Shown here one piece after another: positions 32,542-41,573 of a stretch of DNA of 64,000 bases. The stretch's first letter is position 1. Each line of letters starts with the position of its first letter. Origin of the DNA: Acanthococcus lagerstroemiae (lineage: Eukaryota; Arthropoda; Insecta; Hemiptera; Eriococcidae); assembly GCA_031841125.1 (NCBI GenBank), contig CM063111.1:37150955-37214954 (forward strand), given 5' to 3'. Below the pieces are notes generated by a model. That model saw only the letters and a list, made by a program, of their open reading frames with translations. It was not told the origin of the DNA and did no database searches. A program made the translations under genes and the position numbers.

Positions 32542-33509
32542 TTTTTTTTTTTATTATTTATATAGTAACCTCCCCCCTCTATTTCCCTATTTCTTCCTCT
32601 AACTGGGTTGACATAATACCCTTTTCCAAGCTTTTTTTCTGCTGCTTGAACATTTTTATAATGATTAATGAACTCAGATACTTTTGTATCCATATCTAAT
32701 CCATACCCCAAATTTTCTTTATTTGTATTACCATTTTTTATTCTTTCTTCAACTAATTTATTATTTGCTTTTTTATTATTGTAAGCATCTAAAAGATTTG
32801 TAGCAATTTTTGAAACCGCCGTTATAATTGGCAGAGCACCTATTAAAGCAGGTAAAAATCCACCAGTTTTATTATTCTCATTTATGTATTCTAATTGAGG
32901 AATTTTCAGTTGTAATTTAACTGGTTTCTTTTGTTTGATTCCTTTTTTAATTTGTTTTATTTGATACTTTGATAAAGGTAAATATGTTTCATTCATTACA
33001 CTATTTTTTGTTCGAATCAATTGCTCATGATCTAAATTAAGGGTAATGGGTTTCTGCAATTTTATTCCCTCATAAATCAATTTTTGATCATTTTCATCCA
33101 AGTTAAGTGGATATTTTATTCCTGCCCCCAGCCATCTTTTAACCTTCATAGCATTTGTTGTCAGATATGCGGCAGCTTTTTCACCCAAACCCGAATCATC
33201 AGCAATCACACGCTTCCAAGCATCTTCTTGTAATTTATAATCAGCCTCATGACGTTTATCAAGATAATTTGATCTGGCATAAGCTATATCATGATTCATA
33301 GCAGCTTCATCTAATTTACTAGTTGGCTTTACGCCCTGTAATAATTTTAAATCCAAATTTGTGCCAGGTCCAAGATATTCATGACCAGGTAAATGAAGTT
33401 CAAATGGTAAATTATCAATAATAGAATTGATGAATCCACTCCCTGTTTTTGGTATTGGGATAGAACCCAGTTGCTTATTACACAAATTCTTTCTATAATC
33501 GTTATCCAT
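32538..33509 (-). CDS. Phospholipase-A2-like virion protein
   Basis: The 323-residue protein contains, at residues ~38-100, a secretory/parvoviral-type PLA2 signature: YLGPGT (45-50, calcium loop) and the catalytic HD pair (73-74, MNHDIAY), both intact. The C-terminal half has a hydrophobic GGFLPALIGALPI segment similar to small membrane-active virion proteins, then a Gly/Asn/Lys-rich tail. In parvoviruses such a domain breaches endosomal membranes; a similar entry role is an inference. Start ATG is preceded by AAATTTTTTTTATAATAA. The stop overlaps the protease frame by four bases after an A11 run. Confidence 0.75.
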   Translation of the reverse strand: MDNDYRKNLCNKQLGSIPIPKTGSGFINSIIDNLPFELHLPGHEYLGPGTNLDLKLLQGVKPTSKLDEAAMNHDIAYARSNYLDKRHEADYKLQEDAWKRVIADDSGLGEKAAAYLTTNAMKVKRWLGAGIKYPLNLDENDQKLIYEGIKLQKPITLNLDHEQLIRTKNSVMNETYLPLSKYQIKQIKKGIKQKKPVKLQLKIPQLEYINENNKTGGFLPALIGALPIITAVSKIATNLLDAYNNKKANNKLVEERIKNGNTNKENLGYGLDMDTKVSEFINHYKNVQAAEKKLGKGYYVNPVRGRNREIEGGGYYINNKKKN

Positions 33510-33529
33510 TTATTATAAAAAAAATTTAC
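33510..33529 (-). promoter_or_regulatory. T-tract/TAAATG start motif (PLA2-like gene)
   Basis: Coding-strand AAATTTTTTTTATAATAA runs directly into ATG. It abuts the integrase stop codon. Confidence 0.55.
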
Positions 33530-34329
33530 TACAATTTAGTTTTTAAAAGTTCTTGATTATAAAATTTACCGTGAATTTCTTCACCGTCCTCAGCTTTGAT
33601 AGAATAAGTTATAGGATTTGTATAGAATACCTTATCAATTACAAAAATTTCTCTTGTCCAATTATTTTTATATTTATTACCAAAAACTTTTTTATAAGCA
33701 AAAATTCTAACTCTATCACCTACTTTAAATTTAGGATCTCTGGTTTCACATTTGGATTTATTCAATTTTATTAAAATTTCTTCTTCATTATTTTTGTCAA
33801 CTTCACTGGGTCTCATTCCAATTGTTCTATGAACATCTTTAGTATTGTATTCTTCCAAGACTTTTGGTAAAATATCATACCATTTAAAATTATCACGAGC
33901 TTCAAAATAAATTTTCAATTTCTGATTTAATGTTCTATTGAAACGCTCAATTATTGCAGATTTTTCTTCATTGTAAGTATGGTACATATTAATATTATAT
34001 TTTTTTAACATTGATTTGAAAGTTGAATTTATAAATTCTCCACCCATATCAACATGAAGTAAATTAGGTTTCCTCTTAGATTTTTCAATTATATTTTCAA
34101 ATGCTTCAGCAACACTTTTACCAGTTTTGTTTTTCAAAGGTTCAATCCAAACATATTTAGAAAATGTGTCAATAACATTTAATAGATACTTAAAACCTTT
34201 ATTTTGTTTAGAATATTTATCCATAATCAATAAATCAGCAGCCCATAAATCATCAATACCCTTAGTTATTATTTTTCTACGACAAAATTTTTTTCTAACT
34301 GGAGCATGTAATTCTTTAGCTTCTTCCAT
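33529..34329 (-). CDS. Polinton retroviral-type integrase
   Basis: This 266-residue DDE integrase has Asp32 (LWAADLLIMD), Asp94 (LLHVDMGGEF) and Glu128 (SAIIERFNRTL). A C-terminal basic domain (FKVGDRVRIF, ITYSIKAEDGEEIHGKFY) resembles the usual SH3/chromo-like tail. The N-terminal zinc-binding HHCC module is absent and the protein begins close to the core, as in other Polintons. It would insert the element and create the 6-bp GGCAGA duplication. Its ATG overlaps the stop of the upstream 39-codon frame (TAATG), suggesting coupled or shared expression. Confidence 0.92.
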   Translation of the reverse strand: MEEAKELHAPVRKKFCRRKIITKGIDDLWAADLLIMDKYSKQNKGFKYLLNVIDTFSKYVWIEPLKNKTGKSVAEAFENIIEKSKRKPNLLHVDMGGEFINSTFKSMLKKYNINMYHTYNEEKSAIIERFNRTLNQKLKIYFEARDNFKWYDILPKVLEEYNTKDVHRTIGMRPSEVDKNNEEEILIKLNKSKCETRDPKFKVGDRVRIFAYKKVFGNKYKNNWTREIFVIDKVFYTNPITYSIKAEDGEEIHGKFYNQELLKTKL

Positions 34330-34448
34330 TATTTATTACGTTTAAAAACTTTGCGAAATTGCCAAATACATTTTAAGAAAATAATAATAGTAAGAATACA
34401 TTTTTTTTCTTTCTCCTCTTTAGAAGAATCTTCAGAATTTGAATCCAT
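34329..34448 (-). CDS. 39-residue putative membrane micro-protein
   Basis: A small frame starts ATGGATTC and ends in the TAATG overlap with integrase. It has a charged N-terminus (SNSEDSSKEEKEKK), a hydrophobic stretch CILTIIIFLKCIW (one short membrane helix) and a basic tail. The start is preceded by the shared motif AAATTTTTCTATAATAA, the main reason to believe it. No homology is recognised. Confidence 0.5.
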   Translation of the reverse strand: MDSNSEDSSKEEKEKKCILTIIIFLKCIWQFRKVFKRNK

Positions 34449-34466
34449 TTATTATAGAAAAATTTA
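34449..34466 (-). promoter_or_regulatory. T-tract/TAAATG start motif (39-residue gene)
   Basis: Coding-strand TAAATTTTTCTATAATAA precedes ATG. It overlaps the last codon of the 406-residue gene. Confidence 0.5.
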
Positions 34467-35684
34467 TGTAAATGTAACTGAAGTACGATTTTCAGATTTA
34501 TTAGATACATAGATATCAAAATCGTTCTTTGGAATTTGTTTATAAGCTGTCTGGAATGCAATTTGCATAGTATTTCTAATGGGTTTTAACTGACACTGGA
34601 ATAAGAAAATATCAATTTTATGTGAATTAAATAAATCCTTTGAAGTATTTTCATTGATAAAGTAAAATCTAATTTCTCTACTCTTACAATGTGAATTCCT
34701 AATTAATTTGTATCCTATTTTATCCACTTTTTCAATAACAAAATCAATTTTTGATAAGATAATAATGGTTTGATTATTTTCTAAATTATGTGTCAACAAT
34801 TTAATACCATCTTTCTTGAATGTTATGTCAGAGTTTGTAGTTGTATAAATTCTCAAGAATATTGTATCATAATCTAATTTTTTCTCAATATTGTTTGGAA
34901 ATGGCGTTGATTGTGTGAAAACTTTATCTTCCATAATAATATTTAGTTTAGGTTTGTACTCTTCATTACCCAAATTTAGTAATGGTAGATTTAAAGCCTT
35001 TGAAGATAATAAGTGAAAACAAAAGTCTTTGTAATTCTTTTTAGCATAAATACCTATATTTTCATCAGCTGTATTAATTAGATTAACAAATTTTTCAGTA
35101 TCATATCCATTTATCAATTTATGATTAATAATAAAAGTTATGTCACAATCTAGTTCATTAACCTGACCAACCTCATTTCTATAATCAAAACATATTGCTT
35201 CAGAGGGGTTTTTAATATTATATATCACATATTTCTTGAGATTTATTTCCTTTAAGCTAAAATTTTTACTTCCAATTGTATATAAAAAAATTGAAAAATA
35301 TGGAAGAACAAGCTCAGTGGTATTTACATATTCTTCAAACTGGCTGAAAGCATAAGTATTTAATTTTTTAGGTGTAGTTATTATTTGATTATGAATATGA
35401 ATACGAACGTATACAAATACCTTCCTTCCTGCATATGATAAGTCTGGATTTTTTGGAATCCAATTCATATTAAAATTAGTAACATGATTTGTAATTAATT
35501 CTGGTTCAACATAAAAATTGATTATTCTTTTATCTCTAGCCGCTTCTTCAGAAATAGGATAATCATCTGTAATATCACTAGTTTGAGTTTGTTGAATACC
35601 CAGCTTATCCTCTATTTGTTTTACTCTTTGTTCAAGCACATTAAATTCTTTTATTGTTACAAACTGTCTCCCAATTCGTCTCAT
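34464..35684 (-). CDS. Polinton protein of unknown function, 406 residues
   Basis: I do not recognise this protein. It starts with a short coiled-coil-like segment (FNVLEQRVKQIEDKLG) and continues as a strand-rich, Asn/Ile-rich chain without obvious catalytic motifs or membrane helices. An N-terminal coiled coil with a beta-rich body would suit a virion surface or spike protein, but that is only a guess. A TATAAATA element lies about 19 bases upstream of the ATG. It sits between the 316-residue protein and the micro-protein/integrase pair. Confidence 0.75.
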   Translation of the reverse strand: MRRIGRQFVTIKEFNVLEQRVKQIEDKLGIQQTQTSDITDDYPISEEAARDKRIINFYVEPELITNHVTNFNMNWIPKNPDLSYAGRKVFVYVRIHIHNQIITTPKKLNTYAFSQFEEYVNTTELVLPYFSIFLYTIGSKNFSLKEINLKKYVIYNIKNPSEAICFDYRNEVGQVNELDCDITFIINHKLINGYDTEKFVNLINTADENIGIYAKKNYKDFCFHLLSSKALNLPLLNLGNEEYKPKLNIIMEDKVFTQSTPFPNNIEKKLDYDTIFLRIYTTTNSDITFKKDGIKLLTHNLENNQTIIILSKIDFVIEKVDKIGYKLIRNSHCKSREIRFYFINENTSKDLFNSHKIDIFLFQCQLKPIRNTMQIAFQTAYKQIPKNDFDIYVSNKSENRTSVTFT

Positions 35685-35715
35685 CTTGATGTATGTATTT
35701 ATATATTAAAAAATT

Positions 35716-36666
35716 TTATAATTCTTTTAATTCTTGTAAAATCCTAACCACTTCATTTTTTAATGCGGGATTTGTATTTCCGCTTTTAATTTCACCATAT
35801 AAGATAACAAGTCTTTGAAACAATTCATCTAAATTATCCCAGTAAATATATTTATCTCCACTAAGATTTGCACTCAAATTTATATTTTTTAGTTCACTCA
35901 AAATTTTTATTATATTTTTAGGATCTAAATTTCCATTTTGAATATTCATGTAGACACTTACTAGTTTACTTAAAAAATCTATAGGATTATTAAAAAGTCC
36001 ACTTCCTTCTGTTGACTCCTTCGCTTTTAATATTCCACTTTTTACTAATATGGGTCTTATAATAGTATTATATTTATATCCTGTGCTTGCTTTGATCTGT
36101 TTAGCAATGGGGTCATTATTATGTCTATAACTACTTGTTTTTAGTAATATTTTAGCATAATTTTCTTCATCACTATCCACATAATTTTTTGGTTGTTCTA
36201 ATGTCATCAACTCCCATAAACCATTTGTTCCTATAAATTCTGTTCCATCATTGAATAGAATATTATTATTATCCTTAATCTGGACAGGTTGATTACCTAT
36301 ATATAGATCATTACCATTTTCAACCCTGATTCCAAATGTTCTATCTGTCTTTACATCTTTTGAAGCATAATTTGATAAATATTTTTGAGCTATTTTTCCC
36401 ATAACTCTTTGTTTATTTTCAACGTATTCTGGTAAGGTTTTTGGTCTATTTTCGACATATTCTGGTAAGGTTTTTGGCATAATTTGAGCATATTTTGGGA
36501 TGGTTTTTTGTTGTATTTCATTTGCTAGTTTCTCTAGAGGAATTGTAATAGGTTTGTATAGTTCTTTTAATTCATCTTGTTTGTGGATTTTACCTGTTCT
36601 AATAGTATCATATTTTTGTTTCAACCTCTCTTCTGAATTTATATAATTAATAATATCTTTATCCAT
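35716..36666 (-). CDS. Conserved insect-Polinton protein, 316 residues, function unknown
   Basis: The central block TFGIRVENGNDLYIGNQPVQ followed by IEFxGTNGLWELM-type sequence (FIGTNGLWELMTLEQPKNY) resembles a domain I recall as common in insect Polinton-derived predicted proteins. Before it are two near-identical repeats, PKTLPEYVEN. The C-terminus is helical and charged (GEIKSGNTNPALKNEVVRIL). The role is unknown; the repeats and helices could suit a capsid-associated or DNA-condensing function. It is divergent from the ATPase gene, with only 25 bases between the two start codons. Confidence 0.78.
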   Translation of the reverse strand: MDKDIINYINSEERLKQKYDTIRTGKIHKQDELKELYKPITIPLEKLANEIQQKTIPKYAQIMPKTLPEYVENRPKTLPEYVENKQRVMGKIAQKYLSNYASKDVKTDRTFGIRVENGNDLYIGNQPVQIKDNNNILFNDGTEFIGTNGLWELMTLEQPKNYVDSDEENYAKILLKTSSYRHNNDPIAKQIKASTGYKYNTIIRPILVKSGILKAKESTEGSGLFNNPIDFLSKLVSVYMNIQNGNLDPKNIIKILSELKNINLSANLSGDKYIYWDNLDELFQRLVILYGEIKSGNTNPALKNEVVRILQELKEL

Positions 36667-36691
36667 TTATATAAAAAAATATTTAATATAA
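36667..36691. promoter_or_regulatory. 25-bp divergent promoter-like spacer
   Basis: The whole spacer between two opposed ATGs is A/T only. It reads TATATAAAAAAATATTTAAT followed by ATAA on the plus strand, so both genes start at TATAAATG with a T- or A-tract behind it. It must hold control signals for both the ATPase and the 316-residue gene. Confidence 0.6.
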
Positions 36692-37405
36692 ATGACTACA
36701 AAAACAACTAAGTTGAAAGCACCAATTAAGGTTGAAAATTATGATTACAATAAACCTCCTCCTCGATATGATGAAATCTTTCCAAATATAATTCGTGCTG
36801 GTATTTTTGGTCCCTCGGGATGTGGAAAGACAAATGTATTAATTCAAATTCTTATGGAAATAAATACTTACTCAAATATCTATCTATGTACAAAAACACC
36901 TCATCAAGAAAAATATAATAGATTAAAATCCATAATTAATGTCTTTAATGAGAAATCTAGGTACAAAATTGGGTTATATACATTATTACCAAAGGATTTA
37001 AAAGAACCAGAAGAAATAGAACCATATTCAGTTATAATTTTTGATGACATATTAACTGATCCCCAAGAAAATATTGCAACTTATTTTTTAAGAAGTCGAC
37101 ACTATAATATTTCTTGTTTTTATTTAGCTCAAACCTACTCAAAAGTCCCTAAACAATGTATAAGAGACAATTTCAATTATCTAATTATTTTCAAACAAGA
37201 TCTAAAAAATTTAAAACACATATTTGAGAATCATATAACTGACATGACTTTTCAAAAATTTAAAGAAATGTGTAATATATGTTGGAATGATAAATATGGA
37301 TTTTTAGTTATTGATAAAGAATGTAATAATAAAAATGAAATTTATAAAAAGAATTTTGAAGAAGGATTTAAACTTGAAGTTGATAACCATAAGGAAGTGT
37401 ATTAA
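36692..37405 (+). CDS. FtsK/HerA-type genome-packaging ATPase (A32-like)
   Basis: This 237-residue P-loop ATPase has Walker A GPSGCGKT (residues 40-47) and Walker B VIIFDD (114-119). The region RSRHYNISCFYLAQTYSKVP contains the expected downstream Gln-containing sensor. It would pump genomic DNA into preformed capsids, and is a standard Polinton and large-DNA-virus gene. It is one of two plus-strand genes in the element. Its last 38 bases overlap the end of the polymerase gene in convergent orientation. Confidence 0.92.
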   Translation: MTTKTTKLKAPIKVENYDYNKPPPRYDEIFPNIIRAGIFGPSGCGKTNVLIQILMEINTYSNIYLCTKTPHQEKYNRLKSIINVFNEKSRYKIGLYTLLPKDLKEPEEIEPYSVIIFDDILTDPQENIATYFLRSRHYNISCFYLAQTYSKVPKQCIRDNFNYLIIFKQDLKNLKHIFENHITDMTFQKFKEMCNICWNDKYGFLVIDKECNNKNEIYKKNFEEGFKLEVDNHKEVY

Positions 37406-40400
37406 TATTATCTACTAAATATCTTTTATCATCATAGGGTGATAATGCAATTTTATCTAATTCTACTGTATATAATTTATGTTGCTTAGAAACTATTGAA
37501 TATACTTTTTCTCTTGTTTGTTCATTTTTAACTAAACAGTTTTTATACATTTCAAATTTCATTTTTTCTATATTAGATTTTTTAATTCCCTTACACACTT
37601 TTTTCTCTTTTATATCATTTTTAAATGCATACATTTTTGATCTTAATCCAACCCATTCGCGTATTGGCATTCCTAAATACTCATCTTTGAATAATCCTGG
37701 AACTTTTTTATTCTTCTGAGGCATCCAATCAATTTTATAATCTGATGTATCATAATAATTAATGTCATTTTTTATATCACTATAAACATCATCAGTTTCT
37801 ACATAAATAATTAGAGAATCTGTATCAGTTCCTAATAATCTTATTTTATCACCATATTTTTTTTTAAGATTATTATAATAAAATTGATACATTAATAATT
37901 TGGATATATCTAAAACAACAAAGCCACCATAAATAGGTTTATTTAATTTTATAGTTTGTTTTTTTCTAGCTAATAAAACAGTTTCTTCATCTAATATAGT
38001 TCTTGTTTCATAATCTGATTGTTTTAAAAATGAATCTGGAGATGATAAAATTTTTACATCAGTTCTATTCCTAACATTTTCCATTTGTTTTCCAAAAGCT
38101 GAATTATTCATTAGCTTATAAAAATCTTTTTCAAAATCATTTTTAGCTTCTTGTCTTAATTTAGTATTTAAATCAATATATGGTTTTAGCCAAGCTTTTT
38201 GTTTGAATCTTATATAATTATTCACACTTTTTAAAATGACTCCTTGTTTTATACATTCTTTTAAATTTCTATAATCTACAATATAATTATATTTAGGCTG
38301 TAATGTTGTTATTAATTTTCCATCTTTCGGTTTTGTACCAATTTCTTTTTTTATCAATTCTTTTTGATATCCAGATAATTCATTTTCATCAGGAATATAA
38401 TGTTCTGGAAGCATTGGGTAATCCTTAAATTTATTATGTAATTCTTTAGGAATTTCTAAATCAACAATAAATGTATACCCATATTCAGCATCATCATTTA
38501 AACTTAATATTTTATTTTCATCAAAATCTGATGGTTTAATATTTAGTAATTTAAATTTATCTATTTCATCATTTTTACTATTTAGCTCTTCAATTTCTTT
38601 TTGGATTTTTTGAATTTCTATTTTATTTCTCGATAATTTCAATGTATTATATTTATCATCTAATTCTTTATAATGATTAATATATTTCTCTTTTAATAAA
38701 TGGTAATTAAGAAATTCTGAAACAGGTAATTTCTGAGATAAGGCCCACCCATAAAGATTATTTGCATCTAAATATAATATATAACTTGTATGTTTTTTAC
38801 TATTCCAGATACCTTTTTCAATAGCTTTTTCTTTAGATAATTTAATTGTTTTATCAATTTTTTCATCATACCAATAACAATTATTTGCAACTGCATGTCT
38901 ATGAGGAATATTTGATATTCCTCCACGAATACCTTTTTCATAAATTTCATATGTTTCTCGATCTGTTAATAATTCTAATTCTTGATTAGTATATTTTAAA
39001 GATGCAGCATCCGATAATTGAGGAGCTGATATATAATAAACAGGATCTAATTTATAATTTTTATAACATGTTTCTCTAAAATTATCAAAAACATCTGTTG
39101 TTAATATAGTATCTAATTTTAAATATAAATTATGATAATCTCCAAAATTTCTACATTGGAAATGATTATAAACATTTTTAGCAAAAGCTAAATCATTATC
39201 TGAAATTGAACTATTATTAAGTATCGAATACCATTCATTTTTATCTTGAGGTAATTGATTTTTAAATTTTCTATAATCATCAACCCATTCATAGGGATAA
39301 ATTCCTTTTTGTAAAACTAAGTGTAAATCTTCTTTTTTGAATTCTTTTAATATGCTTTTGAATTTAGAATAATCAATTGGTTTTTGAATTATTTTATCAC
39401 ATTTTTTACAACTTGCTTCATATTTCAAAATATTATTTTCATTAATTGGTAAGAATTTTCCTTTATAAATTTCTTGAACACAATTACATTTTGAACAATA
39501 ACAATTATTAATTTCTGCTAGGTTTTTAACTGCCTTATCTAAACTGGTTCCAATAAAAGCTAGAGTATCAATAAATCTAAATTCCATATATTTTGGATAC
39601 ATTTCATCTTTTCGTCTGATATTTAATTTATTATTATTACATTGAGGACATTTATCTAATATTTGATCATAATAATTTTTTTTACATTTTAAACATTTTG
39701 ATACATCATAATCTTGTTTATATTCACCAATTTTAACTTTTCGTGAAAATGTGGAATAATTTTCATTATTTTTGGGAATAATATTTAAATCATGTTTTTG
39801 TTCATATTCATCACAAATTTTTAATAACCATTTCATAAATATTTTTGAATCATATTTTAAATTATGAATTGGAATTGGAATGAATTTTGGCAGTACCAAA
39901 TTTAAATTACATTTATTGCAAGCAGCTCCTCTAAATTTACCAGTCATGTGATCATGATCTTTTATTTTTTCATTTTCATTATTAAATTTATTACTACAGA
40001 TATGACATTGAGTAGCTGATTCAAATAATTTTGCTTCTTCTTTTCCCCATATCATTTTTTGATTTTTATTTCTTAATTCATAATAATTTTTCCCATGTTC
40101 CTGAAGTAATTTATTAAAACTAATCATTAATTTTTCTTGATTACTATATCTGACTAATTCTGCACCATTTTGATCAGAATAAAAACAGAAACTATTTGGG
40201 ATATGTTCATGTATATATTTAGTTGTTGAAGTAACTTGTTTTTCTAATTTTTTTAATGTACATTCAAAATCCAGAGTTAGAGTATATGGATGATATTGTT
40301 CTGCTCCAAAAGAATAGTATTTTCTGATATTATTTTTAGTTGTTGGCATTTGGATATTTTGTATTTCATAAATACATTTTTCCATATGTTTATTATAATC

Positions 40401-41573
40401 TGATTCAATTTCAAATTTTTTATGACATTTCATGCAGATATGAACATGATTAGTATATTTATGTATTTGACCTTTTAATAGAGCTGATAAATTTTTAATT
40501 CCAACAATATGTTCTTTATATAATAATAGATTAATATGACCATCTTTTTTATAATTTCTGCTATTATATCTTAAAGTGATTATTGAATCATCATATTCAT
40601 AAATATTAATAGATTTATTAATAAATTGTTCATATTTTTCAATATTTTCTGAAATTAAATTTAATGGATAATTCATTTTCAATACTTCGTATTTAGATAT
40701 ATCATAATTAGAAGCACGATCAACATTAATTTTTGGTGGATTTAATAAACTTTCTAATGCATATTCAAAGCATCGTAAATTTTCTTGTTTTAAACATTTT
40801 GACTTATTAGTTTTTATATTTTTTACATTAATGCAACATTTTTTTGAAATAATAAAACCAGGTAATTGAACATAAGTACCACCACGTAGTGGATTATTTC
40901 TATCTGATAGAATATCTACTCTAATAACTTTATTAAATCTATATTTTGTATTATTAGCATTATAGTTGTCATAATTTCTTATTATTTCATTTTCCATTGA
41001 AATTAATGCACTGCTAATTGCTGATTTATGAACAATAACATTTCTCGTTGATCTAAAATGCTTTCTATGATGATTGATTACTTCTCCAGATAAATTATAT
41101 TCAGCATATTCAATAACACTAACAAGTTGAATACTGATTGATTGTTTCTTTCTTAATTCCCGAATAGCTATTTTTTCTATTATAATATTAATTTTGTTTA
41201 AATATTGAATTAAGTCATTTTCATAAGATTCACAAAAAACACTAAAATCCATATTATTCCAGCTACCATTATTATTTCTTACAACAACATCATTTATCAT
41301 TCTTTCTCTTGGTTGATTAAAATATGAATTATCAAATTTAAATTGATTAAATCTATTTTCAATTTTTTCATTAGAAAATATATCATTAGCAAAGTTGAAA
41401 ATATTAAATTTATTTCTATTTTTATTTTTATTAATATTAAATTCAATAATTGTTTCTATTAATTTATCTTTATTAAATCGTGAACAACCACGAATATTAT
41501 TTATCTTACAATATTCATATAATGTTTTCTTTTTAATTTTTTCAAGTTTTTCTATTTTAGTTTTTAAACCCAT
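37368..41573 (-). CDS. polB: Protein-primed DNA polymerase B
   Basis: 1401 residues. Order, approximate: N-terminal SAP/Rho-like helical segment (1-50); C2H2 finger HICMKCHKKF (~376); exonuclease motif I TLDFECTL (~433); an HNH/endonuclease-VII-like insertion CHICSNKF with KIKDHDHMTGKFRGAACNKC (~521-557); YDSKIFMKWL (~571); zinc ribbons (~624 and ~694); polymerase motif A YLDANNLYGWAL (~933), motif B KLMNNSAFGKQM (~1154), motif C LGTDTDSLI (~1246) and SKMYAF (~1308). All are intact, so the protein looks functional. It would replicate the linear genome by protein priming at the inverted repeats. ATG is preceded by the shared AAATTTTTTTTTTAATAA motif. Confidence 0.95.
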   Translation of the reverse strand: MGLKTKIEKLEKIKKKTLYEYCKINNIRGCSRFNKDKLIETIIEFNINKNKNRNKFNIFNFANDIFSNEKIENRFNQFKFDNSYFNQPRERMINDVVVRNNNGSWNNMDFSVFCESYENDLIQYLNKINIIIEKIAIRELRKKQSISIQLVSVIEYAEYNLSGEVINHHRKHFRSTRNVIVHKSAISSALISMENEIIRNYDNYNANNTKYRFNKVIRVDILSDRNNPLRGGTYVQLPGFIISKKCCINVKNIKTNKSKCLKQENLRCFEYALESLLNPPKINVDRASNYDISKYEVLKMNYPLNLISENIEKYEQFINKSINIYEYDDSIITLRYNSRNYKKDGHINLLLYKEHIVGIKNLSALLKGQIHKYTNHVHICMKCHKKFEIESDYNKHMEKCIYEIQNIQMPTTKNNIRKYYSFGAEQYHPYTLTLDFECTLKKLEKQVTSTTKYIHEHIPNSFCFYSDQNGAELVRYSNQEKLMISFNKLLQEHGKNYYELRNKNQKMIWGKEEAKLFESATQCHICSNKFNNENEKIKDHDHMTGKFRGAACNKCNLNLVLPKFIPIPIHNLKYDSKIFMKWLLKICDEYEQKHDLNIIPKNNENYSTFSRKVKIGEYKQDYDVSKCLKCKKNYYDQILDKCPQCNNNKLNIRRKDEMYPKYMEFRFIDTLAFIGTSLDKAVKNLAEINNCYCSKCNCVQEIYKGKFLPINENNILKYEASCKKCDKIIQKPIDYSKFKSILKEFKKEDLHLVLQKGIYPYEWVDDYRKFKNQLPQDKNEWYSILNNSSISDNDLAFAKNVYNHFQCRNFGDYHNLYLKLDTILTTDVFDNFRETCYKNYKLDPVYYISAPQLSDAASLKYTNQELELLTDRETYEIYEKGIRGGISNIPHRHAVANNCYWYDEKIDKTIKLSKEKAIEKGIWNSKKHTSYILYLDANNLYGWALSQKLPVSEFLNYHLLKEKYINHYKELDDKYNTLKLSRNKIEIQKIQKEIEELNSKNDEIDKFKLLNIKPSDFDENKILSLNDDAEYGYTFIVDLEIPKELHNKFKDYPMLPEHYIPDENELSGYQKELIKKEIGTKPKDGKLITTLQPKYNYIVDYRNLKECIKQGVILKSVNNYIRFKQKAWLKPYIDLNTKLRQEAKNDFEKDFYKLMNNSAFGKQMENVRNRTDVKILSSPDSFLKQSDYETRTILDEETVLLARKKQTIKLNKPIYGGFVVLDISKLLMYQFYYNNLKKKYGDKIRLLGTDTDSLIIYVETDDVYSDIKNDINYYDTSDYKIDWMPQKNKKVPGLFKDEYLGMPIREWVGLRSKMYAFKNDIKEKKVCKGIKKSNIEKMKFEMYKNCLVKNEQTREKVYSIVSKQHKLYTVELDKIALSPYDDKRYLVDNINTLPYGYQLQV

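Noticed and set aside
32538..33509. A parvovirus insertion
   Set aside because: The PLA2-like domain could suggest an endogenous parvovirus, but the gene lies inside exact Polinton borders, has the shared start motif, and no parvoviral capsid or NS1 sequence is nearby.
33529..34329. Integrase of an LTR retrotransposon
   Set aside because: No reverse transcriptase, gag or LTRs accompany it; it is collinear with Polinton polymerase, ATPase and capsid genes inside one pair of inverted repeats.
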